Source: Pseudaquabacterium terrae
Lineage (GTDB): Bacteria > Pseudomonadota > Gammaproteobacteria > Burkholderiales > Burkholderiaceae_C
Length of the DNA: 64,000 nt
Reading direction: 5' to 3'
Assembly: GCF_013266755.1 (NCBI RefSeq)
Contig: NZ_JABRWJ010000005.1
Span: 558,001 to 622,000 of the forward strand
Each line of letters starts with the position of its first letter. The stretch's first letter is position 1. The notes beneath the pieces were generated by a model. It made no database searches, had not been told where the DNA came from, and was given only the letters and a program-made list of their open reading frames with translations. Positions 7,774 through 16,160 of the stretch are shown one piece after another. Made by a program: the position numbers and the translations under genes.

Positions 7774-8820
7774 TCAAGACGCCCTCCCTTCCGGACCGGC
7801 ACCACGGCTAGGCCCAGCATCTCTCCCATGGGACTGGAGAATCTCGTCCAGCACCGCCGCATGCCTCGCCAAATGCTCCGGCGCCAGATGCGCATACCTC
7901 TCCACCATCGAGTCCGACTTCCACCCACCCATCTCCTTGATCATCCCCTTCGGCACGCCGTTCTGGATCAGCAGGCTGGCCCACGTATGCCGCGTGTCGT
8001 GGAACCGGAAGTCCTCGATGCCCGACTTCTACAGCGCGTTGCGCCAAGCCGTGTTCACCGTGGCGTTCAGCGGCTGGCCCTTGTAGACGAAGACGTACTC
8101 GGCGTGCTTACCGATCTGCGCGCCCAGGATTTCCATCGCCGTCGCATTCAGCGGGATGCCCAGCGTCTTGCGGCTCTTGATGTCGCGTGCAGCCACCGTC
8201 ATCATCTGCCGCGGCATGTCGATCTGGCTCCACTTCAGCTCCGGCACGTTGGCGCGCCGCAGGCCGGTGGCGAAGGTGAACCGGGTCAGCACGCGCAGGT
8301 GCTCGGGCAGGTTGCGCAGCAAGGTGTCGATTTCGCGCGGCGTCAGGTAGCGCACCCTGCCCTCCGGCTCGCGGTGCAGCCGGATCGTCGGCACGGTGTC
8401 GATCCAGTTCCACTCCCGCATCGCGCGGCGCAGGATGGAGCGCAGCAGTTGGTAGTAGCGGTTGCGCGTCGCCGGCGCCTTGTCGCCCTCCTGCCCTTCG
8501 ACGACGGACTGCATGCGGTCCCACGTCAGCTCGGTCAGCGGCAGGCGGCGAAAGAACGGCGTGAGGAGCTCGATCTTCTTCGCGTCGTCGCGGATCGAGG
8601 CCTTGTGCGCCTGCTCGTTCAGCCAGCGCAGCGCCGCGTCTTCCCAGGTGTGCTTGGGCTTGTCGCCCAGCTTGACCTGGCGCCACAGGTCGTTCTTCAG
8701 CCGGTCGTGCAGCTCCTGGGCCGCCTTGCGGTCAGTTGTCTCAGCTGATTGTCTAACTCGATGTCCACCTGGCGTCGTGATGTCGATCCACCAGGTCGTG
8801 CCGCGTTTGCGGATGGCCAT
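7774..8820 (-). pseudogene. Tyrosine integrase with internal amber stop (copy 2)
   Basis: Phage-type site-specific recombinase, 348 codons if the stop is read through. The N-terminus (MAIRKRGTTWWIDITTPGGH) is an arm-binding Arm-DNA-bind-like domain, the SAM-like core-binding domain spans about 60-150, and the catalytic domain starts near 165. The first catalytic Arg is in ATGLRRAN (about residue 200). Codon 264 is TAG (8029-8031), where copy 1 has AAG. The same frame then continues through HDTRHTW (H-x-x-R box) to [13 protein letters not shown] with the nucleophilic Tyr, ending at 7774. The truncated 263-aa product lacks half the active site, so the gene is inactive unless the amber codon is suppressed. 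Confidence 0.9.
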
Positions 8821-9059
8821 GTTGTTGCACCTCCGATGTACTCGCGAAGTTGTTGGTTGCGCTGCGCCTTCTGCTGGGCAGCCGCGGTGCCTTGCTCGAT
8901 GAAGGCGTCGATCGAGGCCTGCGTCACCTTCCAGCGGCGGCCGATCTGCATCGCGCTGATGCGGCCGGTGGTGACCAGGTCCCAGGCGGTGCAGTAGTTG
9001 ATGCCCAGCATCGTGGCCACCTGGCGCAGGTCGAAGAAAAGGGGTTGAACGGCAGTCAT
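8697..9059 (-). CDS. Excisionase-like helix-turn-helix DNA-binding protein
   Basis: 120 residues. Residues about 8-58 (LFFDLRQVATMLGINYCTAW, GRISAMQIGRRWKVTQASID) form a MerR-like winged HTH of the excisionase family (HTH_17), used by integrative elements as recombination directionality factors. The start is taken at the ATG at 9059, which leaves a compact N-terminus; the frame extends to 9110. The last 40 or so residues lie inside the beginning of the integrase gene, in another frame of the same strand (124-nt overlap). This is unusually long, and the tail may be non-conserved read-through. The order excisionase then integrase is typical, supporting co-expression. Confidence 0.7.
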   Translation of the reverse strand: MTAVQPLFFDLRQVATMLGINYCTAWDLVTTGRISAMQIGRRWKVTQASIDAFIEQGTAAAQQKAQRNQQLREYIGGATTWPSANAARPGGSTSRRQVDIELDNQLRQLTARRPRSCTTG

Positions 9060-9463
9060 GTCCTTGGCTCCGGGCTGGCGGGCAGTCGGGTCGGGATTGA
9101 TCTGCTTCATCGCCGCCGAGGTGAGATCAGGATCGCACGGCAGCCAGAGACATCAAGAGGACGGCGGCCCCATCGGGTGTCTCGACCGAAGGGTGTCAAA
9201 GGCTCATGTGCAGGCGCCGCGGCGCCTGTGGCTCGATGGTCCTGCCTGTGTTGGCAGGGCGCGATTCACGCCTGGGTGGACCAGGTCACTCGATACTTCC
9301 GGCTCGAGTGCGGGTCACGACCGCTAACGCCACGCTGGTGCGTGTAGCAGAGCGGCGCGATGTCCGCCTGCTTTGGCGCGACGGTACTCGACATGCCAGC
9401 CGCCGTGAAGCGGCCGCCGTGGTCCCGCCGTGGCCGGACCACGGCGGCAGCACGGGCAGGCCA
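9060..9463. other. Gene-free stretch with two hairpins
   Basis: No supportable reading frame. Two perfect inverted repeats occur: arms CAGGCGCC/GGCGCCTG at 9211-9228 and CCTGCC/GGCAGG at 9241-9258. Neither is followed by a T-run, so they are not clear intrinsic terminators; they could end the transcript of the relic gene to the right or be recombination debris. Confidence 0.4.
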
Positions 9464-9941
9464 TCATTGCTGGCGCCGGAACGGGCGGATCACGTGGTCG
9501 GCCTGGATCTGGTCGAGCTCCGCATCCACCTGGCCCTGCAGCGACCGCCGGCTGGTGTATCGCGCCGACACGATCAGCGGGTAGTACAGCACCAGCAGCG
9601 CGACGACGGCCATCGTGCCGAGCGGCATGCCAGCCATCGCGAACACGGCGGCCAGGAAGCATCCGGCGGGCCACACGAAGCCGTCGATGTCGCGGAACAG
9701 CAGCGCCGGGTCGGCGCGGGTGAAGGTTCTCGCGCTTGCCGGTCTCCAGGTTGTAGAGGCCGACGGGCGTGCCGTCGACGTGCAGCAGGTGCAGCGAGTG
9801 CCCGACGCGCGCGGGCATGGACCGGCTCCGCACGATGAACTTGTGCTCGCTGCCGTCGAGCGCGGCCGCCAAGTCCTCGGCCCGCCTCCGGGCGGTTGGT
9901 CTTTGGCGCGTGTTCGCGCGCACGAGCAATTTGCTACCCAC
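9464..9941 (-). pseudogene. Frameshifted small membrane protein relic
   Basis: Two minus-strand frames join into one plausible protein. The first part runs from GTG at 9941 through KFIVRSRSMPARVGHSLHLL to NLETGKREN. A one-base shift near 9725 then moves into TFTRADPALLFRDIDGFVWP, two hydrophobic segments (CFLAAVFAMAGMPLGTMA, VVALLVLYYPLIV), and a charged tail ending at 9464. No family is recognised. The gene is divergent from hipB and its start lies inside the operator-like repeats of that promoter. A sequencing error could also explain the shift. Confidence 0.5.
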
Positions 9942-10047
9942 TATCCAAGGATATGGGTACCAATCTACCCATCATGAAAGTCGCGGCCATTGACTTCAGT
10001 CGATTTGAATGGGTAAACTGCTACTCACAAAGTAGTTTTATGGGTAG
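9936..10047. promoter_or_regulatory. hipB promoter with inverted-repeat operators
   Basis: A bulged inverted repeat at 9936-9958 has inner arms TATCC-AA-GGATA and outer arms ACCCA/TGGGT. The same TGGGTA/TACCCA unit recurs at 9965-9972, 10009-10015 and 10040-10047. CTGCTAC/GTAGCAG arms lie at 10018-10024 and 10044-10050. A sigma70-like promoter, TTGACT (9990-9995) and TAAACT (10014-10019) at 18 bp spacing, runs through this array. E. coli HipB recognises TATCC-N8-GGATA (known), so the inner repeat with a shorter spacer is a good candidate for autorepression by HipB. Confidence 0.6.
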
Positions 10048-10050
10048 CAG

Positions 10051-10380
10051 ATGACAACCGAGACGACCCTTCCGCTGGAAGTCACGACGGCAGCGCAGAG
10101 GTTCGGCGAGAACGTCCGGCTCGCCCGCGTCCGCCGTCACATGACCCAAGAAGAACTCGCTCAAGCCTGCGGCATCACCCGCAAGACCCTGTACGCCCTC
10201 GAGAAAGGCGCATCAGGCGCAACCGTCGCCACGGCCTTTACCGTGCTCTGGAAGCTCGGCCTGCTCAGCACGGCGGCTGCGCTTGCCGACCCCGATGCCG
10301 ACGAGCACGGCAGGATTCTCGAGGCTGCCCGCAGGCCGAAGCGCGTGCGCAACCCGCTCGACAGCGACAACGACTTCTGA
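10051..10380 (+). CDS. hipB: HipB-like XRE antitoxin/repressor
   Basis: 109 residues with a Cro/C1-type HTH at about residues 18-70 (NVRLARVRRHMTQEELAQAC, then TRKTLYALEKG) and a short polar tail. It is followed after 3 nt by a HipA-type kinase, the standard antitoxin-toxin order, and preceded by a dense set of palindromic repeats it probably binds. Family knowledge: HipB neutralises HipA by complex formation and represses the operon. Helix-turn-helix geometry and context make the call firm; the specific binding site is inferred. Confidence 0.9.
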   Translation: MTTETTLPLEVTTAAQRFGENVRLARVRRHMTQEELAQACGITRKTLYALEKGASGATVATAFTVLWKLGLLSTAAALADPDADEHGRILEAARRPKRVRNPLDSDNDF

Positions 10381-10383
10381 CCC

Positions 10384-11658
10384 ATGGCCAACGACGAACA
10401 AGCCTGCTACGTCTACATCCAGCTCCCTGGGACGATGGAAACGGTGCCCTGCGCGTCGCTCAAGGTTCGTCTCGTCGGCGCAGGCGCCTTCGAAGGCACC
10501 TTCACGTACGGCAAGCGCTATCTCGAACGGCCTGAGGTGGTGGCCTTGGACCCGTTCCACCTACCCTTGTCGACGCGTCCTCAGAGGTTCACGAAGCTCA
10601 AGGGCATTCCCGGCGCCGTTCGTGACGCGAGCGCGGACGCTTGGGGCCGTCGAGTCATTCAGGCCAAGCTGCAGCGGCCCGAAGGCGACATCCAGGAAGT
10701 GGAGTACCTGCTCAACGGGCCGGACGATGGCGCTGGCAACCTGAGCTTCGGAAGAACCGCAACTCCGCCCGCTCCGCGGCGACCCTTCAATCGCACGCAT
10801 CAGTTGCCTGCCCTCATCGAAGCAGCCGAGAAGCTGGAAGAAGACGGACGGCTTCCACACGAGATACTCGAGGAACTCGAACCCGGCACGAGCATGGGTG
10901 GTGCAAGACCCAAAGTGACGGTCGAGGACGACCACAGAGTCTGGCTGGCCAAGCTGCCTGAGAAGGCCGACCGGCACAACATGCAGCGCATCGAGTACGC
11001 GACACTCGAGTTGGCCCGCGCCAGCGGCCTTCGCGTCTGCGGAACCCGCCTCGAGCGCGTCGCGAACCGCGACGCGCTGATGCTCGACCGCTTCGACCGC
11101 GAATGGAATCCGGACGCCAACGCCTACTGGCGCTACGGGCTTGTCTCGGGTCTGACGGTGATTGACGCTGAAGATGGCTACCTCGGTCGCGAGCGCTGGT
11201 CGTACCCGCTGCTGGCGGATGAACTTCGGCGCTGGTCCGTCAAGAGCAACGATGACCGTCGCGAATTGTTCCTCCGCATGGTGTTCAACGCCATGGTCAC
11301 CAACAACGACGACCATCCGCGCAACCATGCGCTCTTGCAGACCAGAGGTGGCTGGCGGCTATCACCCGCGTACGACATCCTGCCCGTCCCCATGGTCTCG
11401 GTCGAGCGGCGGGACTTGGCTCTCGAGGTCGGCCGCTTCGGTCGAGCCGCGAGTCTCTACAACATCCTGTCGCACTGCGATGCGTTCGGGCTCTCGAAGG
11501 AAGAGGCCCAGGCGATGATTGACGGGATGCTCGCCGTCGTCCGCGGCTGGCGGGAGTTCTTCACCGAACGCGGTGTCGAACAGCGCAGCATCGAGATGCT
11601 CGAGCCGGCCATGCTCCCGCCTTCCTTCTTCCGCGACACGCCACCAGGCGCCGTCTGA
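10384..11658 (+). CDS. hipA: HipA-type serine/threonine kinase toxin
   Basis: 424 residues, in the usual HipA size range. Visible kinase elements: the glycine-rich loop GTSMGGARPK (168-177), the ATP-contacting lysine in WLAKLP (K190), the catalytic loop NNDDHPRNH (307-315) with catalytic Asp309 or Asp310 and Asn314, and the metal-binding aspartate in SPAYDILP (331). The N-terminal HipA_N-like subdomain spans about 20-130. HipA of E. coli phosphorylates glutamyl-tRNA synthetase and causes dormancy (known); the target here is unknown. All active-site positions appear intact, so the toxin should be functional. Start ATG at 10384 is 3 nt after the hipB stop. Confidence 0.92.
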   Translation: MANDEQACYVYIQLPGTMETVPCASLKVRLVGAGAFEGTFTYGKRYLERPEVVALDPFHLPLSTRPQRFTKLKGIPGAVRDASADAWGRRVIQAKLQRPEGDIQEVEYLLNGPDDGAGNLSFGRTATPPAPRRPFNRTHQLPALIEAAEKLEEDGRLPHEILEELEPGTSMGGARPKVTVEDDHRVWLAKLPEKADRHNMQRIEYATLELARASGLRVCGTRLERVANRDALMLDRFDREWNPDANAYWRYGLVSGLTVIDAEDGYLGRERWSYPLLADELRRWSVKSNDDRRELFLRMVFNAMVTNNDDHPRNHALLQTRGGWRLSPAYDILPVPMVSVERRDLALEVGRFGRAASLYNILSHCDAFGLSKEEAQAMIDGMLAVVRGWREFFTERGVEQRSIEMLEPAMLPPSFFRDTPPGAV

Positions 11659-11704
11659 CTGATTCGACACCGGAGCTACAGAAAATGTGCACGCAAGCCT
11701 GACC

Positions 11705-11725
11705 TGTACGGTCAAATACCGTACA
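11705..11725. promoter_or_regulatory. Operator palindrome of the DUF1778/GNAT module
   Basis: TGTACGGT-caaat-ACCGTACA: perfect 8-bp arms with a 5-bp spacer, 23 bp upstream of the antitoxin start and just before its AAGGGAGA Shine-Dalgarno. Antitoxins of this family are ribbon-helix-helix proteins that bind palindromes in their own promoter with the toxin as co-repressor (known), so this is the likely autoregulatory site. Confidence 0.65.
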
Positions 11726-11747
11726 TTTCCAGAAGGGAGAGTTTGCC

Positions 11748-12035
11748 ATGACGACCGAGACCCCCCGAACGCAGCGCATCGAGGCCCGCATCGCGCCTGA
11801 CGTGCTGGCCGTACTCAAGCGCGCCGCCGAGATCGAAGGACGAAGCCTCAGCGACTTCCTCGTCGGCGCCGCTCAGGAGGCTGCGCGTCGCACGATCGAG
11901 CAGACGCAGATCATCCGCCTGTCGATTGAAGAGCAGCAGCGTTTCGCCGCGTTGTTGCTTGATCCTCCTGCGCCCGCTCCTGCGATGGCGCGCGCAGCGA
12001 AGGCTCACAAGAAGCTGATCTCGTCGTCGCGGTGA
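11748..12035 (+). CDS. DUF1778 (TacA-like) ribbon-helix-helix antitoxin
   Basis: 95 residues: the N-terminal RHH motif RIEARIAPDVLAVLKRAAEI, then GRSLSDFLVGAAQEAA (about 7-45), and a C-terminal region containing SIEEQQRFAALLLDPP (about 60-78). This is the segment that in TacA antitoxins wraps around and blocks the acetyltransferase. The preceding AAGGGAGA at 11733-11740 is a good Shine-Dalgarno. Its stop overlaps the GTG start of the toxin by four bases, and the palindrome at 11705-11725 is its probable operator. Composition matches the neighbouring hipBA module. Confidence 0.9.
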   Translation: MTTETPRTQRIEARIAPDVLAVLKRAAEIEGRSLSDFLVGAAQEAARRTIEQTQIIRLSIEEQQRFAALLLDPPAPAPAMARAAKAHKKLISSSR

Positions 12036-12532
12036 GCGGTCAGTTCCGCATCGAGGCGCTTGCGCCGGAACATGATCGCGCGGGCTTCGTCTGCGGCAGC
12101 GATCCGCTCGACAGGTATCTGCGCGAACAAGCGTCGCAAGACATGCGACGCCGCACCAGCGTGTGCTACGTCGCCATAGACGAGAAGACGAGTGCCATCG
12201 CCGGGTACTACACCCTGGCCGCCGGCAGCGTTCCGCTCACGGACCTGTCCGAAGACCTGGTCAGGAAGCTGCCGCGCTATCCCCTTGTCCCCGTGGCCCG
12301 CGTCGGGCGCCTCGCGGTAAGCCTGGCGTTCCAGAAGCGCCAGCTCGGCGCAGCGCTCCTGTGGGATGCGGGGTCGCGCGCGATGGATTCAGGCCTCGGC
12401 GTCTTCGCATTGGTTGTCGATGCCAAGGACGAGACGGCCGCCGCGTTCTACAGGCACCACGGGTTTGTCAATTTCAGCCGCAAACCACTGACCCTTGTGC
12501 TTCCGCTCGCCACCCTTGCGAAGAAGAAGTGA
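12032..12532 (+). CDS. GNAT toxin (TacT-like aminoacyl-tRNA acetyltransferase)
   Basis: 166 residues with a GNAT fold: SDPLDRYLREQASQDMRRR near the N-terminus is characteristic of TacT/AtaT-like toxins, VARVGRLAVSLAFQKRQLGA contains the acetyl-CoA pyrophosphate loop (Q/R-x-x-G/A), and AAFYRHHGF carries the conserved catalytic Tyr. Members acetylate the amino group of charged tRNAs and stop translation (known). GTG start within the GTGA overlap with the antitoxin. All core residues are present, so it is predicted active. The target tRNA cannot be read from sequence. Confidence 0.9.
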   Translation: MSGQFRIEALAPEHDRAGFVCGSDPLDRYLREQASQDMRRRTSVCYVAIDEKTSAIAGYYTLAAGSVPLTDLSEDLVRKLPRYPLVPVARVGRLAVSLAFQKRQLGAALLWDAGSRAMDSGLGVFALVVDAKDETAAAFYRHHGFVNFSRKPLTLVLPLATLAKKK

Positions 12533-12608
12533 CCCGCTGAAACCACTCCCAGGCAATGAGAAATTGGCTTTCACTCGTTTCACCCGACCCGCAGCAGGAA
12601 CTTCACCG

Positions 12609-15600
12609 GTGAGCCGCACCGCCTACGGCCGCACGTGGTGGGGCGCGCAGTGGCTGCAGGCGCTGACGCAGATCGACCACGAGAACCGCCTGCCGCGTGG
12701 GCGCAGCTACGCCAACCGCGGCGCGGTGCTCGGCCTCGAGGTGGAAGAAGGTCGCGTACGTGCCCACGTGCAGGGCTCGCGGCCGCGACCCTACGAGGTC
12801 GAGGTCCAGATCCCCGCGGTCTCCAAGGCCGACGCCGCGCGGCTGGTGAAGCGCCTGGCGGCCGATGCCGGCCTGATTGCGCGACTGCTCAATCGCGAGC
12901 TCGATCCTGCCGTGCTGCAGGAGGCCCGGCGCCTGGACATTCCCGTGTTCCCCTCGCGCTGGAGCGACCTGAAGATGCACTGCTCGTGCCCCGACTGGGC
13001 CGTGCCGTGCAAGCACCTGGCCGCGGTGATCTACCTGCTCAGCCAGGAGATCGACGGCGATCCGTTCCTCGTGTTCCGGCTGCGCGGACTGGACCTTCCC
13101 GTGCTGCTGCAGGCGCAGGGCGTGCACATCGGCGCCGATGCGGCGGCAGGCTTGCCGAGCCTGGTGCAGGCGTATTTCGAGGACGCTCCGAGCACGGCAA
13201 AGCCAGCGATCGGGGTCCCCGGCGTGCCGGCACTGGACCGACTCGACTTCACCACCATTCCCGACCTGCGCGAACCACTGTGGCAGGTGCTGCCGGCCCA
13301 GCCGGTGTTCTTCCGCAGCGGCGACTTCCGCGAGCTCGCGCGCCGCGTGATGGCGCGTATCGCGCGGCATGCGCGGCAGGTGATGGAGGCCGCCGCGCCG
13401 CCTGCCGACGACGACGGCACTGCCCTGCCCGAAGGGCGCTTGCAATTGATCGTCGACGAGCAGGGCGCTCTCGCGATCAGCGGCGTCGAGCACCCCGGCC
13501 GCTCGCCGCAGGCCTGGCCCGAGTTGCTCGAGATCGTCGCCGGCATCGCACCGGCGCGCCTGGGCGACGTATCCGAGCACCTGGCCGCCTTGCACACGCT
13601 GCGGCTCATGGCCTTGCACCTGCTGGCCAAGGGTGCCGTCGTGCCCCAGGTCTTCACGGTCGAGGGCAACACGCTGGGCATGCGCTGGTGCGCTGCCGAG
13701 CTGGACGCCATCGTGCACGGCATGCTGGCGCATGCGGCATCCGCCCTGCCGCCGCAACTGGTGATGCGCCGCCGCGGACGCAAGACCGAGCCGCTCGAGC
13801 CTTCGCAACAGGCGCGCATCGTGCTGTCCGCCCTGCTCGACCACTTCGTCTGGTCCGCCAACGCAGCATCCACGGAGAAGCCGCCCGGAGACAAGCTGCT
13901 GTCGCTCTTCTTCGCCGGCGGTCGTGCCCGCTTCGATGGCCCCGGCGAAGGTGCCGTCGGCGGCAGCATCCATGCGTGGCTGGCCCGGCTGCACCTGGCG
14001 CGCCAGGCGCACACGCCAGTCCTGCGCATCGAGGACGACGACAGCGGATCGGCCTTCGCACTGTCGATTGCCGTGGCCGACGATGCATCGGCGCTGCACA
14101 CCCCCACGCCATTGGCCAAGGTCCTCTCGGCGCCGGCCTGGGGCTCGAGCCGCATGGCCGTGCTGCAGACGGTCGCGATGCTGGCCGAGTTCCATCCGCC
14201 GCTGCACGAGTACGTGCGATCCGGTGCGCGCAAACCGCTGCAGCTGGGCCCGCAGGAGTTGCCGGCGCTGCTCTTCGAGACGCTGCCCGCATTGCGCCTG
14301 ATGGGCATCCGCGCGCTGCTGCCGCGGGCGCTGGAGCGCCTGCTGCGGCCGCGCCTGTCGATGCAGATCAAGGCCAGGAGCGCCAGCGCGACGGCGTTCC
14401 TGAGCGCCGATGACGTGTTCTCCTTCGACTGGAGGGTATCGCTCGGCGACGAGCGCATCACGCCGGCCGAGTTCGAACGCCTGCTCGGCAAGGCGCAAGG
14501 CGTGGTGCGTTTCCGCGGCCAGTACGTCTACCTCGATCCGGCCGAGATGGCGCAGCTGCGCGCGCGCCTGGCCAAGCCGGCCACGCTGCCGGGATCCGAG
14601 CTGCTGCGCACGGCGCTGGCCGGCGAAGTCGACGGCGCGCCGATCGGCCTGAACAAGGCGGCCGAGAAGCTCGTCGAGCAGCTGACCCGCAGCGCCGACG
14701 TGCCGCTGCCGGCCGGACTGCGCGCCACGCTGCGGCCCTATCAGCAGCGCGGCTACGCGTGGCTGTGGCGCAATGCCCGGCTCGGTCTCGGCAGCGTCAT
14801 CGCCGACGACATGGGCCTGGGCAAGACGCTGCAGGTGATTGCGCTGCTGCAACGGCTGAAGGAAGACGGCGCGCTGGACGATGCGCGGGCGCTGGTCATC
14901 GTTCCGACCAGCCTGCTGACCAACTGGCAGAAGGAGGCCGAGCGCTTCGCGCCGGGATTGCGCGTCGAGGTGTTCCATGGCGCGAAGCGCGAGCTGTCCA
15001 AGCTGCGGCCCGACGTGCTGCTGACGACTTATGGCGTGGTGCGCAGCGAGTCGGCGCTGCTCAAGGCGATGAGCTGGCGCCTGGTGGTCATCGACGAGGC
15101 GCAGAACATCAAGAACGCGGGCGCCGCGCAGTCGCGCGCCGTCAAAGCAATAACGGCCAATGGCTACGTGGCCATGAGCGGCACGCCGGTGGAGAACCGG
15201 CTCTCGGAATACTGGTCGATCATGGACTTCGCGCAGCGCGGCTACCTGGGCGGGCCCACGCACTTTGCGCGCGAGTACGCCACGCCGATCCAGACCCATC
15301 GCGACGCCGCGGCGGCCGAGCGGCTGCGCAAGGTCATGGCGCCCTTCGTGCTGCGACGCCTGAAGTCCGACAAGTCGATCATCAGCGACCTGCCGGACAA
15401 GGTGGAGCAGGACCAGTTCTGCTCGCTGAGCCGCCAGCAGGCGGCGCTGTACGAATCGGTGGTGAAGGAAGGCCTGAAGAGCATCGCCGGCGAGTCCGAC
15501 ACCTTCCAGCGCCAGGGCCTGGTGCTGCAGATGATCCTGGCGCTCAAGCAGGTGTGCAACCACCCGGCGCACTACCTGAAGCAGGGCGCGGCCGACCCGG

Positions 15601-16127
15601 ACGAATCCGGCAAGGCCCAGCGGCTGCTCGACCTGCTGGAGGAGATCCACGCGGCGCAGGACAAGGTGCTGGTCTTCACGCAGTTCCGCGAGATGGGCGA
15701 GCTGCTGCAGCGCATGCTGCGCGAACGCCACGGCCACGAACCGCTGTTCCTGCACGGCGGCGTCACGCGCGCGCGCCGCGACCAGATGGTCGAGCGCTTC
15801 CAGGGCGAGCGTGCCGAGCGCGTGTTCCTGCTCTCGCTGAAGGCTGGTGGCACGGGCCTGAACCTCACCGCCGCCAGCCACGTCGTGCACTTCGACCTGT
15901 GGTGGAACCCGGCCGTCGAGGCGCAGGCGACCGATCGCGCCTACCGCATCGGACAGCAGCGCAAGGTGCAGGTCCACCGCTTCATCACCCGCGGCACCTT
16001 CGAGGAGCGCATCAACGAGATGATCCGCAGCAAGCGCGAGTTGGTGGAGATGACGGTGGGCAGTGGGGAGACGTGGGTCGGGCAATTGCCGCCTGAGGAG
16101 TTGAAGGCGCTGTTCAGGCTGGGGTGA
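12609..16127 (+). CDS. SWIM-finger SNF2-family DNA helicase/ATPase
   Basis: 1172 residues from the chosen GTG at 12609, which has an AGGA Shine-Dalgarno about nine bases upstream and gives an N-terminus (SRTAYGRTWWGAQWLQAL) like other SWIM helicases. The frame is open back to 12495, but that would overlap the toxin gene. A SWIM zinc finger is at C125-x-C127, C134-x-H136. The C-terminal SNF2 motor carries DDMGLGKT (about 731-738), VIDEAQ (about 825-830), MSGTPVENRL, and motif V/VI SLKAGGTGLNLT and ATDRAYRIGQ. Such enzymes translocate on duplex DNA using ATP and often sit in islands or near nuclease genes. It converges with the MazG-PIN gene. An 18-codon frame (12556-12612) ends on its start codon. 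The biological substrate is unknown. Confidence 0.92.
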   Translation: MSRTAYGRTWWGAQWLQALTQIDHENRLPRGRSYANRGAVLGLEVEEGRVRAHVQGSRPRPYEVEVQIPAVSKADAARLVKRLAADAGLIARLLNRELDPAVLQEARRLDIPVFPSRWSDLKMHCSCPDWAVPCKHLAAVIYLLSQEIDGDPFLVFRLRGLDLPVLLQAQGVHIGADAAAGLPSLVQAYFEDAPSTAKPAIGVPGVPALDRLDFTTIPDLREPLWQVLPAQPVFFRSGDFRELARRVMARIARHARQVMEAAAPPADDDGTALPEGRLQLIVDEQGALAISGVEHPGRSPQAWPELLEIVAGIAPARLGDVSEHLAALHTLRLMALHLLAKGAVVPQVFTVEGNTLGMRWCAAELDAIVHGMLAHAASALPPQLVMRRRGRKTEPLEPSQQARIVLSALLDHFVWSANAASTEKPPGDKLLSLFFAGGRARFDGPGEGAVGGSIHAWLARLHLARQAHTPVLRIEDDDSGSAFALSIAVADDASALHTPTPLAKVLSAPAWGSSRMAVLQTVAMLAEFHPPLHEYVRSGARKPLQLGPQELPALLFETLPALRLMGIRALLPRALERLLRPRLSMQIKARSASATAFLSADDVFSFDWRVSLGDERITPAEFERLLGKAQGVVRFRGQYVYLDPAEMAQLRARLAKPATLPGSELLRTALAGEVDGAPIGLNKAAEKLVEQLTRSADVPLPAGLRATLRPYQQRGYAWLWRNARLGLGSVIADDMGLGKTLQVIALLQRLKEDGALDDARALVIVPTSLLTNWQKEAERFAPGLRVEVFHGAKRELSKLRPDVLLTTYGVVRSESALLKAMSWRLVVIDEAQNIKNAGAAQSRAVKAITANGYVAMSGTPVENRLSEYWSIMDFAQRGYLGGPTHFAREYATPIQTHRDAAAAERLRKVMAPFVLRRLKSDKSIISDLPDKVEQDQFCSLSRQQAALYESVVKEGLKSIAGESDTFQRQGLVLQMILALKQVCNHPAHYLKQGAADPDESGKAQRLLDLLEEIHAAQDKVLVFTQFREMGELLQRMLRERHGHEPLFLHGGVTRARRDQMVERFQGERAERVFLLSLKAGGTGLNLTAASHVVHFDLWWNPAVEAQATDRAYRIGQQRKVQVHRFITRGTFEERINEMIRSKRELVEMTVGSGETWVGQLPPEELKALFRLG

Positions 16128-16160
16128 GTCGAAGTTCGACTGGGCGCTCGCCTGCATGTG

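Noticed and set aside
7205-7777. Longer 190-aa version of the unknown protein between integrases
   Set aside because: The added N-terminus is Arg-rich, lacks a start signal and runs to the integrase end; the ATG at 7585 has a strong Shine-Dalgarno.
16127-16141. AGTCGAA/TTCGACT palindrome as terminator between the helicase and MazG-PIN genes
   Set aside because: Loop would be too tight, the stem too short and no T-run follows.
12603-16157. Very long open frame on the strand opposite the SNF2 helicase (1184 codons)
   Set aside because: It mirrors the helicase gene in a high-GC region where antisense frames stay open by codon bias. The translation is low-complexity with no domain, whereas the sense strand has full helicase motifs.
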